Assembly: GCA_020634615.1 (NCBI GenBank)
Contig: JACKBI010000013.1
Coordinates: 138,786-202,785 of the forward strand
DNA: 64,000 nucleotides
Reading direction: 5' to 3'
DNA from: Anaerolineales bacterium
Lineage (GTDB): Bacteria > Chloroflexota > Anaerolineae > JAAEKA01
Shown: positions 15,658 through 24,647 of the stretch, piece after piece
How positions within the stretch are numbered: position 1 is the first letter of the stretch
Layout of the letters: every line of letters begins with the position of its first letter
Made by a program: the position numbers and the translations under genes
Notes under the pieces: model-generated
What the model was told of the DNA's origin: nothing
The model's input: only the letters and a program-made list of their open reading frames with translations
Databases searched by the model: none

Positions 15658-17088
15658 CTAATACGCGCCGCTGCCGCTCAAGATCAGCGGCACAGTGCGC
15701 AGCAAAATGCTCAGGTCGAGGAACGGCGACCAGTTTTCGACGTAGTAGATATCCAGCAACACCATCTCGTCGAAGGGCAAGTCGCTGCGGCCGCTGACCT
15801 GCCACAGACCGGTCATTCCTGGCGAGGTCGCCAGCCGCTGGCGATGCCAGTCCGCGTATCCGGCCACTTCCTCCGGCAATGCCGGCCGCGGCCCCACCAG
15901 GCTCATGTCGCCGCGCAGCACGTTCCACAACTGCGGCAATTCGTCCAGGCTGGTGCGCCGCAGAAACCGGCCCGTGCGCGTCACACGCGGATCCTCGCGG
16001 ATCTTGAACATCGCCCCCTCGGCTTCGTTCAGGTGGCTCACCTCTGACTTCAGCGCCTCCGCGTTGCGCACCATGGAACGAAACTTGATGACCTGGAACT
16101 GTTTGCCGTGCCGCCCGACACGGCTCTGGCGGAACAGCGCCGGCCCCCTGCTGTCCAGCCGTATCGCGATCGCGATCATCAGCAGGAATGGCGACAGCAG
16201 CACCAGTCCCAACGCGGCGCCGAACGCGTCGATGAAACGCTTGAAGGCGCGCGCCCACGGGCTGAGCGTCGGCTCGTGCAGCGAGAGCATCGGGATTCCG
16301 GCCACATCGCGCATGTCCACCATGCTCAGGCTGATCTGGAACAGGTCTGGCACGACCCGCGGCTGGACGTTGCTGCGGGCGCACAGATTCACGATGTCCA
16401 GGATCTTGCGCCGCTCGTTCCAGGGCAGGGTCACGATGACCTCGTCGATAGCCTCCTCTGCCAGAATCTGCGGCAAGCGGTCGGTGTTGCCCAGCGCGCG
16501 GAAGCGACCGATGTTCGTTTGGCCACGCATCGGATTGTCGTCCACAAAACCAACCACTTCAAACCCCAGCTCCGGCTGAGCGATCAGGTTGCGCATCACC
16601 GTCAGCCCCACGTTCTCGGCGCCCACGATCAGCACCCGGTCCAGACCGGTGCCATGGCTGCGCAATTGGCTCAGCACGCTTCGTCGCACCACCCGTGCCA
16701 GGATGATGAACAGCATGATCAGAGCGGTCGCGTAGACGAAAATCAATCGCGAGTAGACCAGCGGTCGCCAGAAGAAGAGGATGAAGACCTCGATCACGAA
16801 GCCCGTAGTCACGCCGTTGATCACGCCGTAGATCTCGTCGGCCAGACTGGCGCCGCGCCTGGGGCGAAACACACCCTCCAGGCCGAACGCGATCAACGTC
16901 AGCGTTGCTTGCAGGACGGCCATGGGCACATAGGGCAGGAATGTCGTGAAATAAGCCGGATCGACATCGCGGAACCACTGCAGTTGATAGCGGATCACGT
17001 AAGCGATGCCGAACGCAGCGAAGATCAGCACGATGTCCGTCAGGACCGTGACGACCGTAACGATCTTCAAGAGCCGGGCGCTGCTCAC
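15658..17088 (-). CDS. polyprenyl glycosylphosphotransferase (WbaP/WcaJ type)
   Basis: A 476-aa protein. Four N-terminal membrane spans (to about residue 130) are followed by a nucleotide-binding-like fold (VLIVGAENVGLTVMRNL) and a C-terminal bacterial sugar transferase domain anchored by a reentrant hydrophobic segment near residue 290. Diagnostic motifs are KFRSMVRNAE, RRTSLDELPQLWNVLRGDMS, LVGPRPALPEE and SPGMTGLWQVSGRSD. It starts a surface polysaccharide by moving a sugar-1-phosphate onto undecaprenyl phosphate. The GTG start overlaps the TGA of the upstream glycosyltransferase (GTGA), so they are coupled. Confidence 0.93.
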   Translation of the reverse strand: MSSARLLKIVTVVTVLTDIVLIFAAFGIAYVIRYQLQWFRDVDPAYFTTFLPYVPMAVLQATLTLIAFGLEGVFRPRRGASLADEIYGVINGVTTGFVIEVFILFFWRPLVYSRLIFVYATALIMLFIILARVVRRSVLSQLRSHGTGLDRVLIVGAENVGLTVMRNLIAQPELGFEVVGFVDDNPMRGQTNIGRFRALGNTDRLPQILAEEAIDEVIVTLPWNERRKILDIVNLCARSNVQPRVVPDLFQISLSMVDMRDVAGIPMLSLHEPTLSPWARAFKRFIDAFGAALGLVLLSPFLLMIAIAIRLDSRGPALFRQSRVGRHGKQFQVIKFRSMVRNAEALKSEVSHLNEAEGAMFKIREDPRVTRTGRFLRRTSLDELPQLWNVLRGDMSLVGPRPALPEEVAGYADWHRQRLATSPGMTGLWQVSGRSDLPFDEMVLLDIYYVENWSPFLDLSILLRTVPLILSGSGAY

Positions 17089-18260
17089 GCTTTGCCTCCT
17101 GTGTGGGCGCCCGCCAACGCGGCGCGATAGACGCTGGCTGTCTCGGCCGCGGTGCGTTGCCAGGAAAACCGGCCGGCCTGTTGCAACCCCTTGCGGCGCA
17201 TCTCATCGGCCAGCGCCGCGTCGCCAAGCACCCGTATCAGCGCCGCGGCCAGCGCTTCAACGGACCCGGGATCGACCAGCAGCGCCGCGTCTCCCGCCAC
17301 CTCCGGCAGCGATGAGACGGACGACGTGATTACGGGTGTTCCGCAAGCCATGGCCTCCAGCACCGGCAGCCCGAAGCCTTCCAGCAGCGACGGATAGGCG
17401 AACACTGTCGCCGCCCGATAAAACCATGGCAGGTCTGCGTCCGGCACATAGCCGGTGAACAGCACGTGTTCACGCAACCCCAGGCGCTCGACAGCCGCAA
17501 AGATGTCGTCGTAGTCCCAGCCTTTGCCGCCGGCCAGCACCAGCTTCAGATCGTCAACCTGGGGCAGTTGTTGCCTGGTCCGCGCAAATGCCTCCACCAG
17601 CCGCGCCAGGTTTTTGCGCGGCTCCAATGTCCCCAGATGCAAGATGAATCGCTGAGGGAGGCCTCGTTCCCGCCGGAATGCGTCGATTGTGTCTGGCGAA
17701 GCGGGCGAAAATACGGCGTCCACGCCGTTGTATACCACGGTGACCCGCTCCGGTGGTACGCCGAACAGGGCAACGACATCGTCTTTGGTGGCCTGCGATA
17801 CTGCGATCACCTGGCGGGCATGGCGCGCCGAACGACGCACCTGGCTGTGCAGGTAAAGCCGTTGGGTAGCAGGGAATGCCTGGGGATAGCGCATGAAGCT
17901 GAGGTCGTGGATAGTCACCACCGTTGGGCAAAGGCTGAGCAGCGGGGTCACATTGACCGCGCCATGCAGCAGGTCGAGCCGGCGCTGCCGCACCTGTCCC
18001 GGCAGCGCAGTTTGTTCCCACAGGATGCGCTGCCGGGGCTTGCGGGTCTGCAGGCGACTGTGAGCCTGGGTAAGCCGGTCGACCGGCTGCAAGCTGCCTG
18101 CGGGCAAGAATGCGGTCAACTGCATGTCGGGCGCGGCTGCCGGAAGATGGGTCAAAAGCTGGCGGATGTAGCCGCTGACACCAGCGCTGCGATAGGTCTC
18201 AGCGCCCGACAGGAGCTGGGCATTGATTCCAACCTGGGCAGTGGCGGCGTGCATAGTCAC
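17085..18260 (-). CDS. GT4-family glycosyltransferase
   Basis: A 391-aa GT-B protein. The N-terminal acceptor half contains SGYIRQLLTHLP and HDLSFMRYP. The C-terminal donor half has LHLGTLEPRKNLARLVEAFA, VLFTGYVPDADLPWFYRAA and the GT4 signature FAYPSLLEGFGLPVLEAMACGTPVI with the E-x7-E pair. The closest activity class is mannosyl- or glucosyltransferase acting on a lipid-linked intermediate. A start at 18254 (MHAATAQ) is equally possible. It is translationally coupled to the phosphotransferase downstream, implying an early glycan assembly step. Confidence 0.9.
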   Translation of the reverse strand: MTMHAATAQVGINAQLLSGAETYRSAGVSGYIRQLLTHLPAAAPDMQLTAFLPAGSLQPVDRLTQAHSRLQTRKPRQRILWEQTALPGQVRQRRLDLLHGAVNVTPLLSLCPTVVTIHDLSFMRYPQAFPATQRLYLHSQVRRSARHARQVIAVSQATKDDVVALFGVPPERVTVVYNGVDAVFSPASPDTIDAFRRERGLPQRFILHLGTLEPRKNLARLVEAFARTRQQLPQVDDLKLVLAGGKGWDYDDIFAAVERLGLREHVLFTGYVPDADLPWFYRAATVFAYPSLLEGFGLPVLEAMACGTPVITSSVSSLPEVAGDAALLVDPGSVEALAAALIRVLGDAALADEMRRKGLQQAGRFSWQRTAAETASVYRAALAGAHTGGKA

Positions 18261-18327
18261 ACGTCAGATTATACCATGGACTGGGCTGGGAGAGAACCAC
18301 GGAGCGAGAAGAGAGCGCCCTGTCCAA

Positions 18328-19503
18328 TCATGGACCTGTCACTTTCAAGAGAGCGCTGGCGGCGGCAGAAGGGCCGCCCAGCCATGCGAGATCGGTCTGC
18401 CACTTGTCGGCAACGGCGTGTAGCGTGTCGCTGTTGAGCAGTTGGTGGGCGAACCAGCGGGCGTTGGTTTGTGTGAAGTCGACCGGGCGCACGCCGTAGC
18501 CTACCTTGGCGAGCGTAATCCGCCCGGCCTGTGCATGTTGGTCACCGGCGTGTGGCACCGCAACCTGGGGCGCACCGTGGCGCAGGGCCGCGTGGGTCGT
18601 GCCAACGCCGCCGTGGTGAATGATGCCGGCTGCGCCAGGCAACACCGCGTCGAAATCAACCCAGTCGGTTACTTCCGTGCCGGGTGGGAGGTCGAGCGAC
18701 TCTGTGGTGGCGCCGACGCCTCTCTTACCTGTGATCACCCGTGGCCGGCCGCCTTCAGCCAGCACCGCGGCGGCGGCGATGCGCAAGAAGACCGGATCGT
18801 CGGTGAACAGGCTGCCTAATGTGATCAGGATGGTATTCGAGCGGCCAGTGCGCGGTTGGCCGGCTTGCCCGCCACCACCGAAGAAGCGCGTCTGCTGACC
18901 GAGCTGGGGCAGATCGGCATACCAACGGCGGGAGAAGAAATCGAGATGCAGCCAACGCGAGCGAATTTGGCCGGCAGCCACGTCCCAGTAGTCGCCGGAC
19001 ACGCCGAAGTCGCGGCATAGTGCCTCGATTCGCTGGGTGGCCTCGCCACCGGTTTGGCGCAACTGACCCTGGGGCGTGAGCGCCGGCCGGCCACACACGG
19101 CCAGCGGCAAGCCAATCCGCTCTGCGACCAGCGCGCCGGCTGCCGCGTACGGCTCGGCGACGATCACGTCGGGTTGCCAGTTGGCTGCCGTCGCCTCCAG
19201 ATCGCGCGCCGCAGCCAGGATTCGTTGCTGGTGCAGCCAGGCATCCAGCGCGCGTTGCTGGCGGGCGCTGGCAAGCTGCTCAGTTGTCAACCCGGCGGGC
19301 ACCGGCTGCGGATCGATCCAGCCGGTGCGCTGCAAGTCGAGGAATTCGACGCCGGCGCGTTCGATCGCCGGAGCGATGGCCGGGCCGCTGGCCCAGGCGA
19401 CGGCGTGTTCCGGCCGTCTGGTTAACTCGCTGGCCGTCGCCAACATGCCGCCCCAATCGATGTGCCCGGCAAGCGGGAGAGATACGAAGAGAAAGCGGGT
19501 CAC
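18328..19503 (-). CDS. MGT/UGT-type glycosyltransferase (GT1)
   Basis: A 391-aa protein of the macrolide glycosyltransferase/UDP-glucuronosyltransferase type. The N-terminus TRFLFVSLPLAGHIDWGGML carries the early histidine expected for catalysis. The C-terminal donor-site motif HHGGVGTTHAALRHGAPQVAVP and DQHAQAGRI are present. The GTG at 19503 overlaps the TGA of the upstream GT4 gene (GTGA), so this start is preferred to codons further upstream. Typical acceptors are lipids, carotenoids or small secondary metabolites. A glycolipid role fits the context but is unproven. Confidence 0.85.
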   Translation of the reverse strand: MTRFLFVSLPLAGHIDWGGMLATASELTRRPEHAVAWASGPAIAPAIERAGVEFLDLQRTGWIDPQPVPAGLTTEQLASARQQRALDAWLHQQRILAAARDLEATAANWQPDVIVAEPYAAAGALVAERIGLPLAVCGRPALTPQGQLRQTGGEATQRIEALCRDFGVSGDYWDVAAGQIRSRWLHLDFFSRRWYADLPQLGQQTRFFGGGGQAGQPRTGRSNTILITLGSLFTDDPVFLRIAAAAVLAEGGRPRVITGKRGVGATTESLDLPPGTEVTDWVDFDAVLPGAAGIIHHGGVGTTHAALRHGAPQVAVPHAGDQHAQAGRITLAKVGYGVRPVDFTQTNARWFAHQLLNSDTLHAVADKWQTDLAWLGGPSAAASALLKVTGP

Positions 19504-20819
19504 AACGCTGGAAGAGGCTCGCGTGTGGCGCGATGGCTTGCATCGCGGGCCGCGATGGCCGCTGTGTAGAGGTCGAACACCTGGCAGGAGATGTTGTGCC
19601 AACTATAGTTCTGGGCGATGCGCCGGCTGTTGCGTTCCAGCTCCCAACGCAGGGCGTCGTTCTTGAGGACGCGCGTGATGGCTCCGGCCAGTGCATTGGG
19701 GTTAGCGACCGGCACGTGCAGTCCGGTGTAGCCATGGACGACCGCGAACTTTAGCCCGCCGACGCGGCTGGCGATGACCGGCGTTCCGCAGGCCATGGCC
19801 TCCAGAGCGACCATGCCGAAGCTCTCGTAATGGCTGGGCATGACCACGACCTCAGCAGCCGAGTAGTAATAGGGGAGGCTGTCCTGGTCGCGTTTACCAA
19901 GGAACGTGACCAGGTCTTCAATGCCCAGCTCGGCGCGCAGTCGATGCAGGCGGGCCATCTCGGCGGTCATCTGTTCCTCTGACTCCGACGGGTCGCCGCC
20001 GACGATGGCAACGGTCAGTCCTTCGCAGCCGCCGCAGTCCTCAGCGACCTGTTTCATGGCGCGCAGGAGGGTGTCGATGCCTTTCAGCGGCTCGATGCGG
20101 CCGACGAAGAGCACCATGCGTTTCTCGGCCGGCACGCCGATCTGGGCCTTGGCCTCCAGCGGGTCGATGGGACGGAAGCGGGCCAGATCGACGCCCGGTG
20201 GAATCACGTCGATCTTGTGCGTATCGGCGTTATAAAGCCAGACCATTTGCGCCTTGTCCAGCGGGCTGCCGGCGACGATGCGGTCGGCAAATGCCATGAT
20301 GGCTTGCTCACTGTCGATGCGCTGCTGGCTGGCATACTCGTGCGGCGCCTGCGCGATCTGGTTCTTCATGTGTCCCAGCGTGTGGAACATCTGGATGACG
20401 GGAATGCCACCCCAGGCCTGGCTCAGTTCCTCCGCGGCGACGCCTGACAGCCAATAGTGGCTGTGGATGACGTCATAGCGGCGGTGGTTGGACTGAGCAA
20501 ACTCCTGCACGCGGGCCACAAACTCCGGCATATGCTCGTAGATCGTCTCTTTGCTGACCGGGATTTCCGGGCCGGCGGGGATGTGGATCACCTGCGCGCC
20601 ATCGCCCAGATCATGGCACACGCGCGGTACACAGGCGTCCTGTGAACGGGTGAAAACGTCTACCTGGTGACCCTGGCGCGCCAATTCCCGGCTCAGATCG
20701 CGCACATAGACGTTCATGCCGCCCGTTTCCTTGCCGCCAAGGGTGGCCAGCGGGCAGGTATGGACGCTCAACATGCAGATGTTCAGCGACCGGTCGGAGG
20801 GGAGTGAGAAAACATCCAT
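19500..20819 (-). CDS. GT4 glycosyltransferase, MshA/sucrose-phosphate-synthase-like
   Basis: A 439-aa protein with GGKETGGMNVYVRDLSRELARQGHQVDVFTR at the N-terminus, HSHYWLSG, then the donor-site FVGRIEPLKGIDTLLRA and MPSHYESFGMVALEAMACGTPVIA. This set resembles D-inositol-3-phosphate glycosyltransferase (MshA) and related sucrose-phosphate synthases. Because glutathione/mycothiol genes are not nearby and the gene is coupled to a GT1 glycosyltransferase, a glycolipid or compatible-solute role is as likely as mycothiol synthesis. Confidence 0.88.
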   Translation of the reverse strand: MDVFSLPSDRSLNICMLSVHTCPLATLGGKETGGMNVYVRDLSRELARQGHQVDVFTRSQDACVPRVCHDLGDGAQVIHIPAGPEIPVSKETIYEHMPEFVARVQEFAQSNHRRYDVIHSHYWLSGVAAEELSQAWGGIPVIQMFHTLGHMKNQIAQAPHEYASQQRIDSEQAIMAFADRIVAGSPLDKAQMVWLYNADTHKIDVIPPGVDLARFRPIDPLEAKAQIGVPAEKRMVLFVGRIEPLKGIDTLLRAMKQVAEDCGGCEGLTVAIVGGDPSESEEQMTAEMARLHRLRAELGIEDLVTFLGKRDQDSLPYYYSAAEVVVMPSHYESFGMVALEAMACGTPVIASRVGGLKFAVVHGYTGLHVPVANPNALAGAITRVLKNDALRWELERNSRRIAQNYSWHNISCQVFDLYTAAIAARDASHRATREPLPAL

Positions 20820-20834
20820 AAGCTGGGTAATGGG

Positions 20835-20948
20835 GTAACTATTCAGGCTACAGAGGACTGACAGTCCTGGTCTTGTGACAAAGTGAGTGACGCGCCAGTT
20901 GAAGCTCTGGTGATTGACAAGGACTGTCAGTCCTGGCTGAATAGTTAC
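20835..20948. repeat. 114-bp element with 12-bp perfect terminal inverted repeats (MITE-like)
   Basis: GTAACTATTCAG at 20835-20846 is the exact reverse complement of CTGAATAGTTAC at 20937-20948. Just inside lie GGACTGACAGTCC and its complement GGACTGTCAGTCC, each also nearly self-palindromic. There is no coding capacity. It sits between two minus-strand genes. Target-site duplications cannot be defined with certainty. Confidence 0.65.
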
Positions 20949-20965
20949 GGTAATGGCTGGTTTTG

Positions 20966-22003
20966 CTAGCTTGCCGCGTGTTGTATCGTCATGTCGTACA
21001 CCAGTGTATCCGACGCGCCGAACCGGTATTTGTATACCTCGTCCCCTTGCAGGAAATCGAATACACGCAGCTTGCGCTTGATCGCATCCTCGATGATGTA
21101 ACTGGTAAGGACGATGCCTGGACTGATTTCGGCGAAACTTTGCGGATCGTAGCCGGAGTTATAGACCAGCAAGCGGCCGTCGTAGATGAAACCCAGCATT
21201 GCAGCAGCGCGCTGTCCATTGAGCTCAATGAATGCGAGGTACAGCCAGCCGGCCTGATTTGTCTCACGCACGATCTCCCGGAAAAAGGCCTGCATCTCCG
21301 GCGTCATGAAACTGTGCTTTTCGGTAGTGCTAAGTCGGTGCAGTTCGATAAAGGCGTCGGTCTCAGCCTCGAGATCGGACGCGCCGTCGATGGCATACCA
21401 TGTCACGGTAGTCGCTTCTTCGATACGACGCGTCTTGCGCCGCACTTCGTGGCGTTGTTTCTTGCTGAGCACTTCCTGTAAGTAGGTTTCGAAGTCGTCG
21501 GGAAGCTCAATGACCGGGCAAACGTCGTCCACGGCGACGACGCAGTTGAGACCGCGTGCGGCCGCCAGCTCCGGCAGTCGTCGGTGGGTCGGTGAGGTCT
21601 GGGGCAAGTTGCAGAGCTGGATCTCGTCCCAGACGGGCGCGTCGGCGCTTTGCAGCCAATCCAGCAGTCCGTTGTACACCGTCTCTTCACATTCGGGTAG
21701 GGCGATCACGTCGAGATAGTCTGAGACGTCGACACAGCCCACCAGCCCGAAGCGGCGCACCCCATCGTCGCCCTCCGCCAGGAAAAGTGGAGCCACGCCC
21801 ACCAACCGGTCACCATCGAACCAGGCCAGCAGGTAGAGATCCCCGATGCCCAGACAGCGCCACCAGGTGGACTGCCATTCCCAGGTCAGGAAGAGGGTGT
21901 TCGCCGCGCTGTTTGCCAGCAGCGTATTCCAGTGGGGACGCAACGCGGCGAAGCCGGTTTCGTCCTTGAAAACCTTTAGTTGCAAGATCTTGCCTTTCTG
22001 CAA
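20966..22003 (-). CDS. FemAB/BioF2-like GNAT acyltransferase
   Basis: A 345-aa protein with the fold of the CelD/BcsL GNAT group (Acetyltransf_6). The N-terminal half contains FLTWEWQSTWWRCLG. The C-terminal half contains DAFIELHRLSTTEKHSFMTPEMQAFF and AGWLYLAFIELNGQRAAAMLGF, then YNSGYDPQSFAEISPG and FDFLQGDEVYKYRFGA, which are characteristic. Members often accompany exopolysaccharide genes and may transfer acyl or aminoacyl groups. The start is uncertain: TTG 22003 has no clear ribosome site, while TTG 21985 has AAAGG seven bases upstream. Confidence 0.85.
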   Translation of the reverse strand: MQKGKILQLKVFKDETGFAALRPHWNTLLANSAANTLFLTWEWQSTWWRCLGIGDLYLLAWFDGDRLVGVAPLFLAEGDDGVRRFGLVGCVDVSDYLDVIALPECEETVYNGLLDWLQSADAPVWDEIQLCNLPQTSPTHRRLPELAAARGLNCVVAVDDVCPVIELPDDFETYLQEVLSKKQRHEVRRKTRRIEEATTVTWYAIDGASDLEAETDAFIELHRLSTTEKHSFMTPEMQAFFREIVRETNQAGWLYLAFIELNGQRAAAMLGFIYDGRLLVYNSGYDPQSFAEISPGIVLTSYIIEDAIKRKLRVFDFLQGDEVYKYRFGASDTLVYDMTIQHAAS

Positions 22004-22107
22004 TCCGGTGAGGTGACCCGATTTTTGGTTATGTTTTGTGAAAACTATCTTTCCGATTCTTCCATGAAAGGCGCAATCGGGCTGTGGTCTTGCATCCTGA
22101 CCACAGT

Positions 22108-23742
22108 TTAGCCGTCGGGCGTGCCGTCGATCGGTGTCGACTGGGAGGCGTGCTCCTCGCCTTCCTTGCGCCGTCGCAAGAGAACTATCCCCACGACAAC
22201 CAGAATGACGAGAAAGCTCACAAGGCCGAGGACGGCGGCAGGGCTGAGGTCGGAGAACGACAAGGGCTGCCTTTCGCGGCGGGGTTCATCGCTGCCGGTG
22301 TTGCTCGACGCGGTTGGCGCAGTGGACGGGCTTCCCTCGCTTGACGGAACGGGCGAGACGGAGATGACAGTCGCGCCGGTCGTGGCCACATCATTGGGTT
22401 GGCCAGGTTGGAGGCTATCGATACCGGAATCCGGCGCGGGCGTTGCTATCGGCGGAATGACGGCAGGCAGTTGGACGGCCACCGCACTGTCGCAGACCAC
22501 CACCGACACGTCGTCCAGGTACATGCCGGTCCACGTACCGTCCCCGGAGTTGCGCGCATTGAAATAAACCGAAAGCGTGCGGCCGCGGTATTGAGACAGG
22601 TCATAGGTCTGGGTTTGCCAGCTTTGGCTGTTTTCGGTCACGCGCCAGAGGACGGCAACCGTTTCATCGAACGCAAGCGGGTCCAGCAGAATCAGCTCCT
22701 GGCGATTGAAGCCGCCAGCGGCCGCGTTGGAAATGGGATAATACCAAAAGGTGATGTTGGCGGAAAAGGCGTCCGGCGGCACGACAATGTTCTGGCGAAT
22801 CGAAGAAAAGGCAGGCGTTGTCACTGGCGACTGGTTGACTGCGCCCTGGGCCATGCTGCGCGCACCACTGTGCACAAACGCAGCATTGTTGTTGTAGAAA
22901 GGAAGCAGGGGGTCCCAACCAAAAGCCCAGTCGCCATCCCACTCGAAGCCGCCGTTGCCAATGATGTCAACGCAGTTGGGTGGAAGGGGTGTTGCCGAAC
23001 CGGCAGGCGTCGGGAAGGCAGTCGTGCTGGGTATCGGCGATGCCGTGACGCTGGAAACCGGCAAAGGCGTGGGAAATGGCGTGGCACTGGGCAACGACGT
23101 CGGCACAGGTGTGGGCCACGGCGTGACGCTGGGCAGCACGGTCGGCGTGGACGATGGCTGGCAGATCGTCAGTGTGACGTTGTCCAAAACCATGGACGTG
23201 TTGCCGCCAGCACCGTCGTTGAAGACATTGAAGTATAGGTCCAGCGTACGCCCCTTTTGATTGATCAAGGACGCAGATATTTTCTGCCACGCAGGCGCAT
23301 TGGTCTGGGTGCTCCAGAGCACTTGAAAGGGTTGGTTCAGATTGTTGGAACCAGGTATCAGCAGCAGCGCCTGCTGCACGTCAGTTCCGGCGTTTGGTGC
23401 GCTGGTCAGCCAGGTCCAGAAGTTTAGATCGGCACTGACGGCGTTGTTGGGAATGGTGATGCGTTGATAGATCCACGAGTTGGCGAGCGCATTGGTCGGT
23501 CCGGGGCTGCCCGTCTGCATAGCCCAGCTGCCGCTGTAAACCGGCGAGTTGACATACATCGGCGGCAGCGGGCCAGGTCCCAGCGTCCAGTTGCCGCTGG
23601 TTTCAAACCCGCCATTCAGGATCACATTGCTGCACGTCTGATAGGGAGGTGCACTGGAGAGCGCGCCCGCGGGCGGCAGGACCAACAGCCCAAGCAGGGC
23701 GCACAACAGGGCAGCGATGCAAATGTGATACCGGTGGACCAT
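22108..23742 (-). CDS. membrane-anchored surface protein with two jelly-roll-like modules
   Basis: A 544-aa protein. The signal peptide is MVHRYHICIAALLCALLGLL. Module 1 (about residues 35-195) begins CSNVILNGGFETSGNW and ends SMVLDNVTLTICQP. Module 2 (about 255-425) begins CVDIIGNGGFEWDGDW and ends GMYLDDVSVVVCDS. Both carry NGGFE, SWQ(T/K)-type and YFN-N repeats, so they are duplicates of one beta-sandwich (galactose-binding/CBM-like). They are joined by a Pro/Thr/Ser-rich linker. A C-terminal membrane span (AAVLGLVSFLVILVVVGIVLL) plus RRRK anchors it with its modules outside. The start at 23742 has GGAAGGAG upstream. It may bind cell-surface or environmental glycans. Confidence 0.8.
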   Translation of the reverse strand: MVHRYHICIAALLCALLGLLVLPPAGALSSAPPYQTCSNVILNGGFETSGNWTLGPGPLPPMYVNSPVYSGSWAMQTGSPGPTNALANSWIYQRITIPNNAVSADLNFWTWLTSAPNAGTDVQQALLLIPGSNNLNQPFQVLWSTQTNAPAWQKISASLINQKGRTLDLYFNVFNDGAGGNTSMVLDNVTLTICQPSSTPTVLPSVTPWPTPVPTSLPSATPFPTPLPVSSVTASPIPSTTAFPTPAGSATPLPPNCVDIIGNGGFEWDGDWAFGWDPLLPFYNNNAAFVHSGARSMAQGAVNQSPVTTPAFSSIRQNIVVPPDAFSANITFWYYPISNAAAGGFNRQELILLDPLAFDETVAVLWRVTENSQSWQTQTYDLSQYRGRTLSVYFNARNSGDGTWTGMYLDDVSVVVCDSAVAVQLPAVIPPIATPAPDSGIDSLQPGQPNDVATTGATVISVSPVPSSEGSPSTAPTASSNTGSDEPRRERQPLSFSDLSPAAVLGLVSFLVILVVVGIVLLRRRKEGEEHASQSTPIDGTPDG

Positions 23743-23864
23743 GGCAACGCTCCTTCCGCGAGTACATCCGACGATTTCACCAGGGGGTGCAAAGACTGCC
23801 ATCATTGTACCATGGTTCAGGCAGCAAGAGCAATCAGAGGTGATCTTCGAAGAGAAGCGATGAT

Positions 23865-23893
23865 TTGACTCCTCCTGTGAATTCGTCTATAAT
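23865..23893 (+). promoter_or_regulatory. sigma-70 promoter of the infC-rpmI-rplT operon
   Basis: TTGACT (23865-23870), 17 bp, TATAAT (23888-23893). Transcription would start near 23900, giving a leader of about 105 nt before the infC start. Confidence 0.88.
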
Positions 23894-24004
23894 CTCCCTG
23901 TGTTTAGGAGACGCTCCCGTGCGTCAGTACGGGGGCGTTGTGTTCGGTATAGAGATGGTCATTTTTATGGCCTTCAACCTGTTAACCCTGAGAAGGGGGT
24001 TGCA

Positions 24005-24532
24005 ATTAGCACCAAAACACATCGAGTAAATGAGCGTATCAGGGCGCCTGAACTGCGGGTCATCGGAATTGATGGCACACAGTTGGGTGTCATGACGCGA
24101 GCGCAGGCGCTGTCGATGGCGCAGGAACTCAATACAGACCTGGTCGAGGTTGCGCCGCAGGCTGACCCGCCCGTGTGTCGTTTGATGGACTTTGGCAAGT
24201 TTCAGTATGAACGCGCCAAGAAAGAGCGCGAGGCGCGCAAGGCTCAAAAGGAAGTCGAGATCAAAGAGATCCGGCTTCGGCCAAAGACCGGCGAGCACGA
24301 CATTGCCGTGGTCCTGCGCCGGGCGCGCAAGTTCCTGCTGGACGAATCGAAAGTCAAGGTCCGCGTGCGCTTTCGCGGCCGGGAAATCACCCATCCCGAG
24401 GTGGCTGAAGAGCTGCTTAAGCGGGTCGCTGCAGACCTGCAGGATGTTGGTGATGTCGAGAAGGAGCCGGGCATGGAAGGTCGCAGCCTTTTGATGATCA
24501 TGGCGCCGAAATCACAGAAATCTACGAAATAA
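24005..24532 (+). CDS. infC: translation initiation factor IF-3 (probable AUU start)
   Basis: 175 aa from the proposed start. It has the N-domain (HRVNERIRAPELRVIG, MTRAQALSMAQELNTDLVEVAP, PPVCRLMDFGKFQYE) and the C-domain (KEIRLRPKTGEHDI, KVRVRFRGREITHPE). IF-3 proofreads start-codon and initiator-tRNA choice on the 30S subunit. No ATG, GTG or TTG lies in frame near the conserved N-terminus, whereas an ATT at 24005 follows AAGGGGG at about 6 nt. AUU is the classical autoregulatory start of infC. The longer frame from 23900 begins at the predicted transcription start and encodes non-conserved residues. Confidence 0.92.
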   Translation: MSTKTHRVNERIRAPELRVIGIDGTQLGVMTRAQALSMAQELNTDLVEVAPQADPPVCRLMDFGKFQYERAKKEREARKAQKEVEIKEIRLRPKTGEHDIAVVLRRARKFLLDESKVKVRVRFRGREITHPEVAEELLKRVAADLQDVGDVEKEPGMEGRSLLMIMAPKSQKSTK

Positions 24533-24647
24533 CCCATCGGCAGCGCCGCGTGTTGACGTGTTTGCATCTGTGCCCTTTCGGCAGAGTTTGCGACATGGTG
24601 CGGATGGCAGGCCGGTGAAAATGGCAACGACCTGAGGAGAGATTGCT

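Noticed and set aside
23900..24004. infC leader considered as an L20-type leader or other riboswitch.
   Set aside because: Only about 105 nt and no structure matching a known leader could be drawn by eye.
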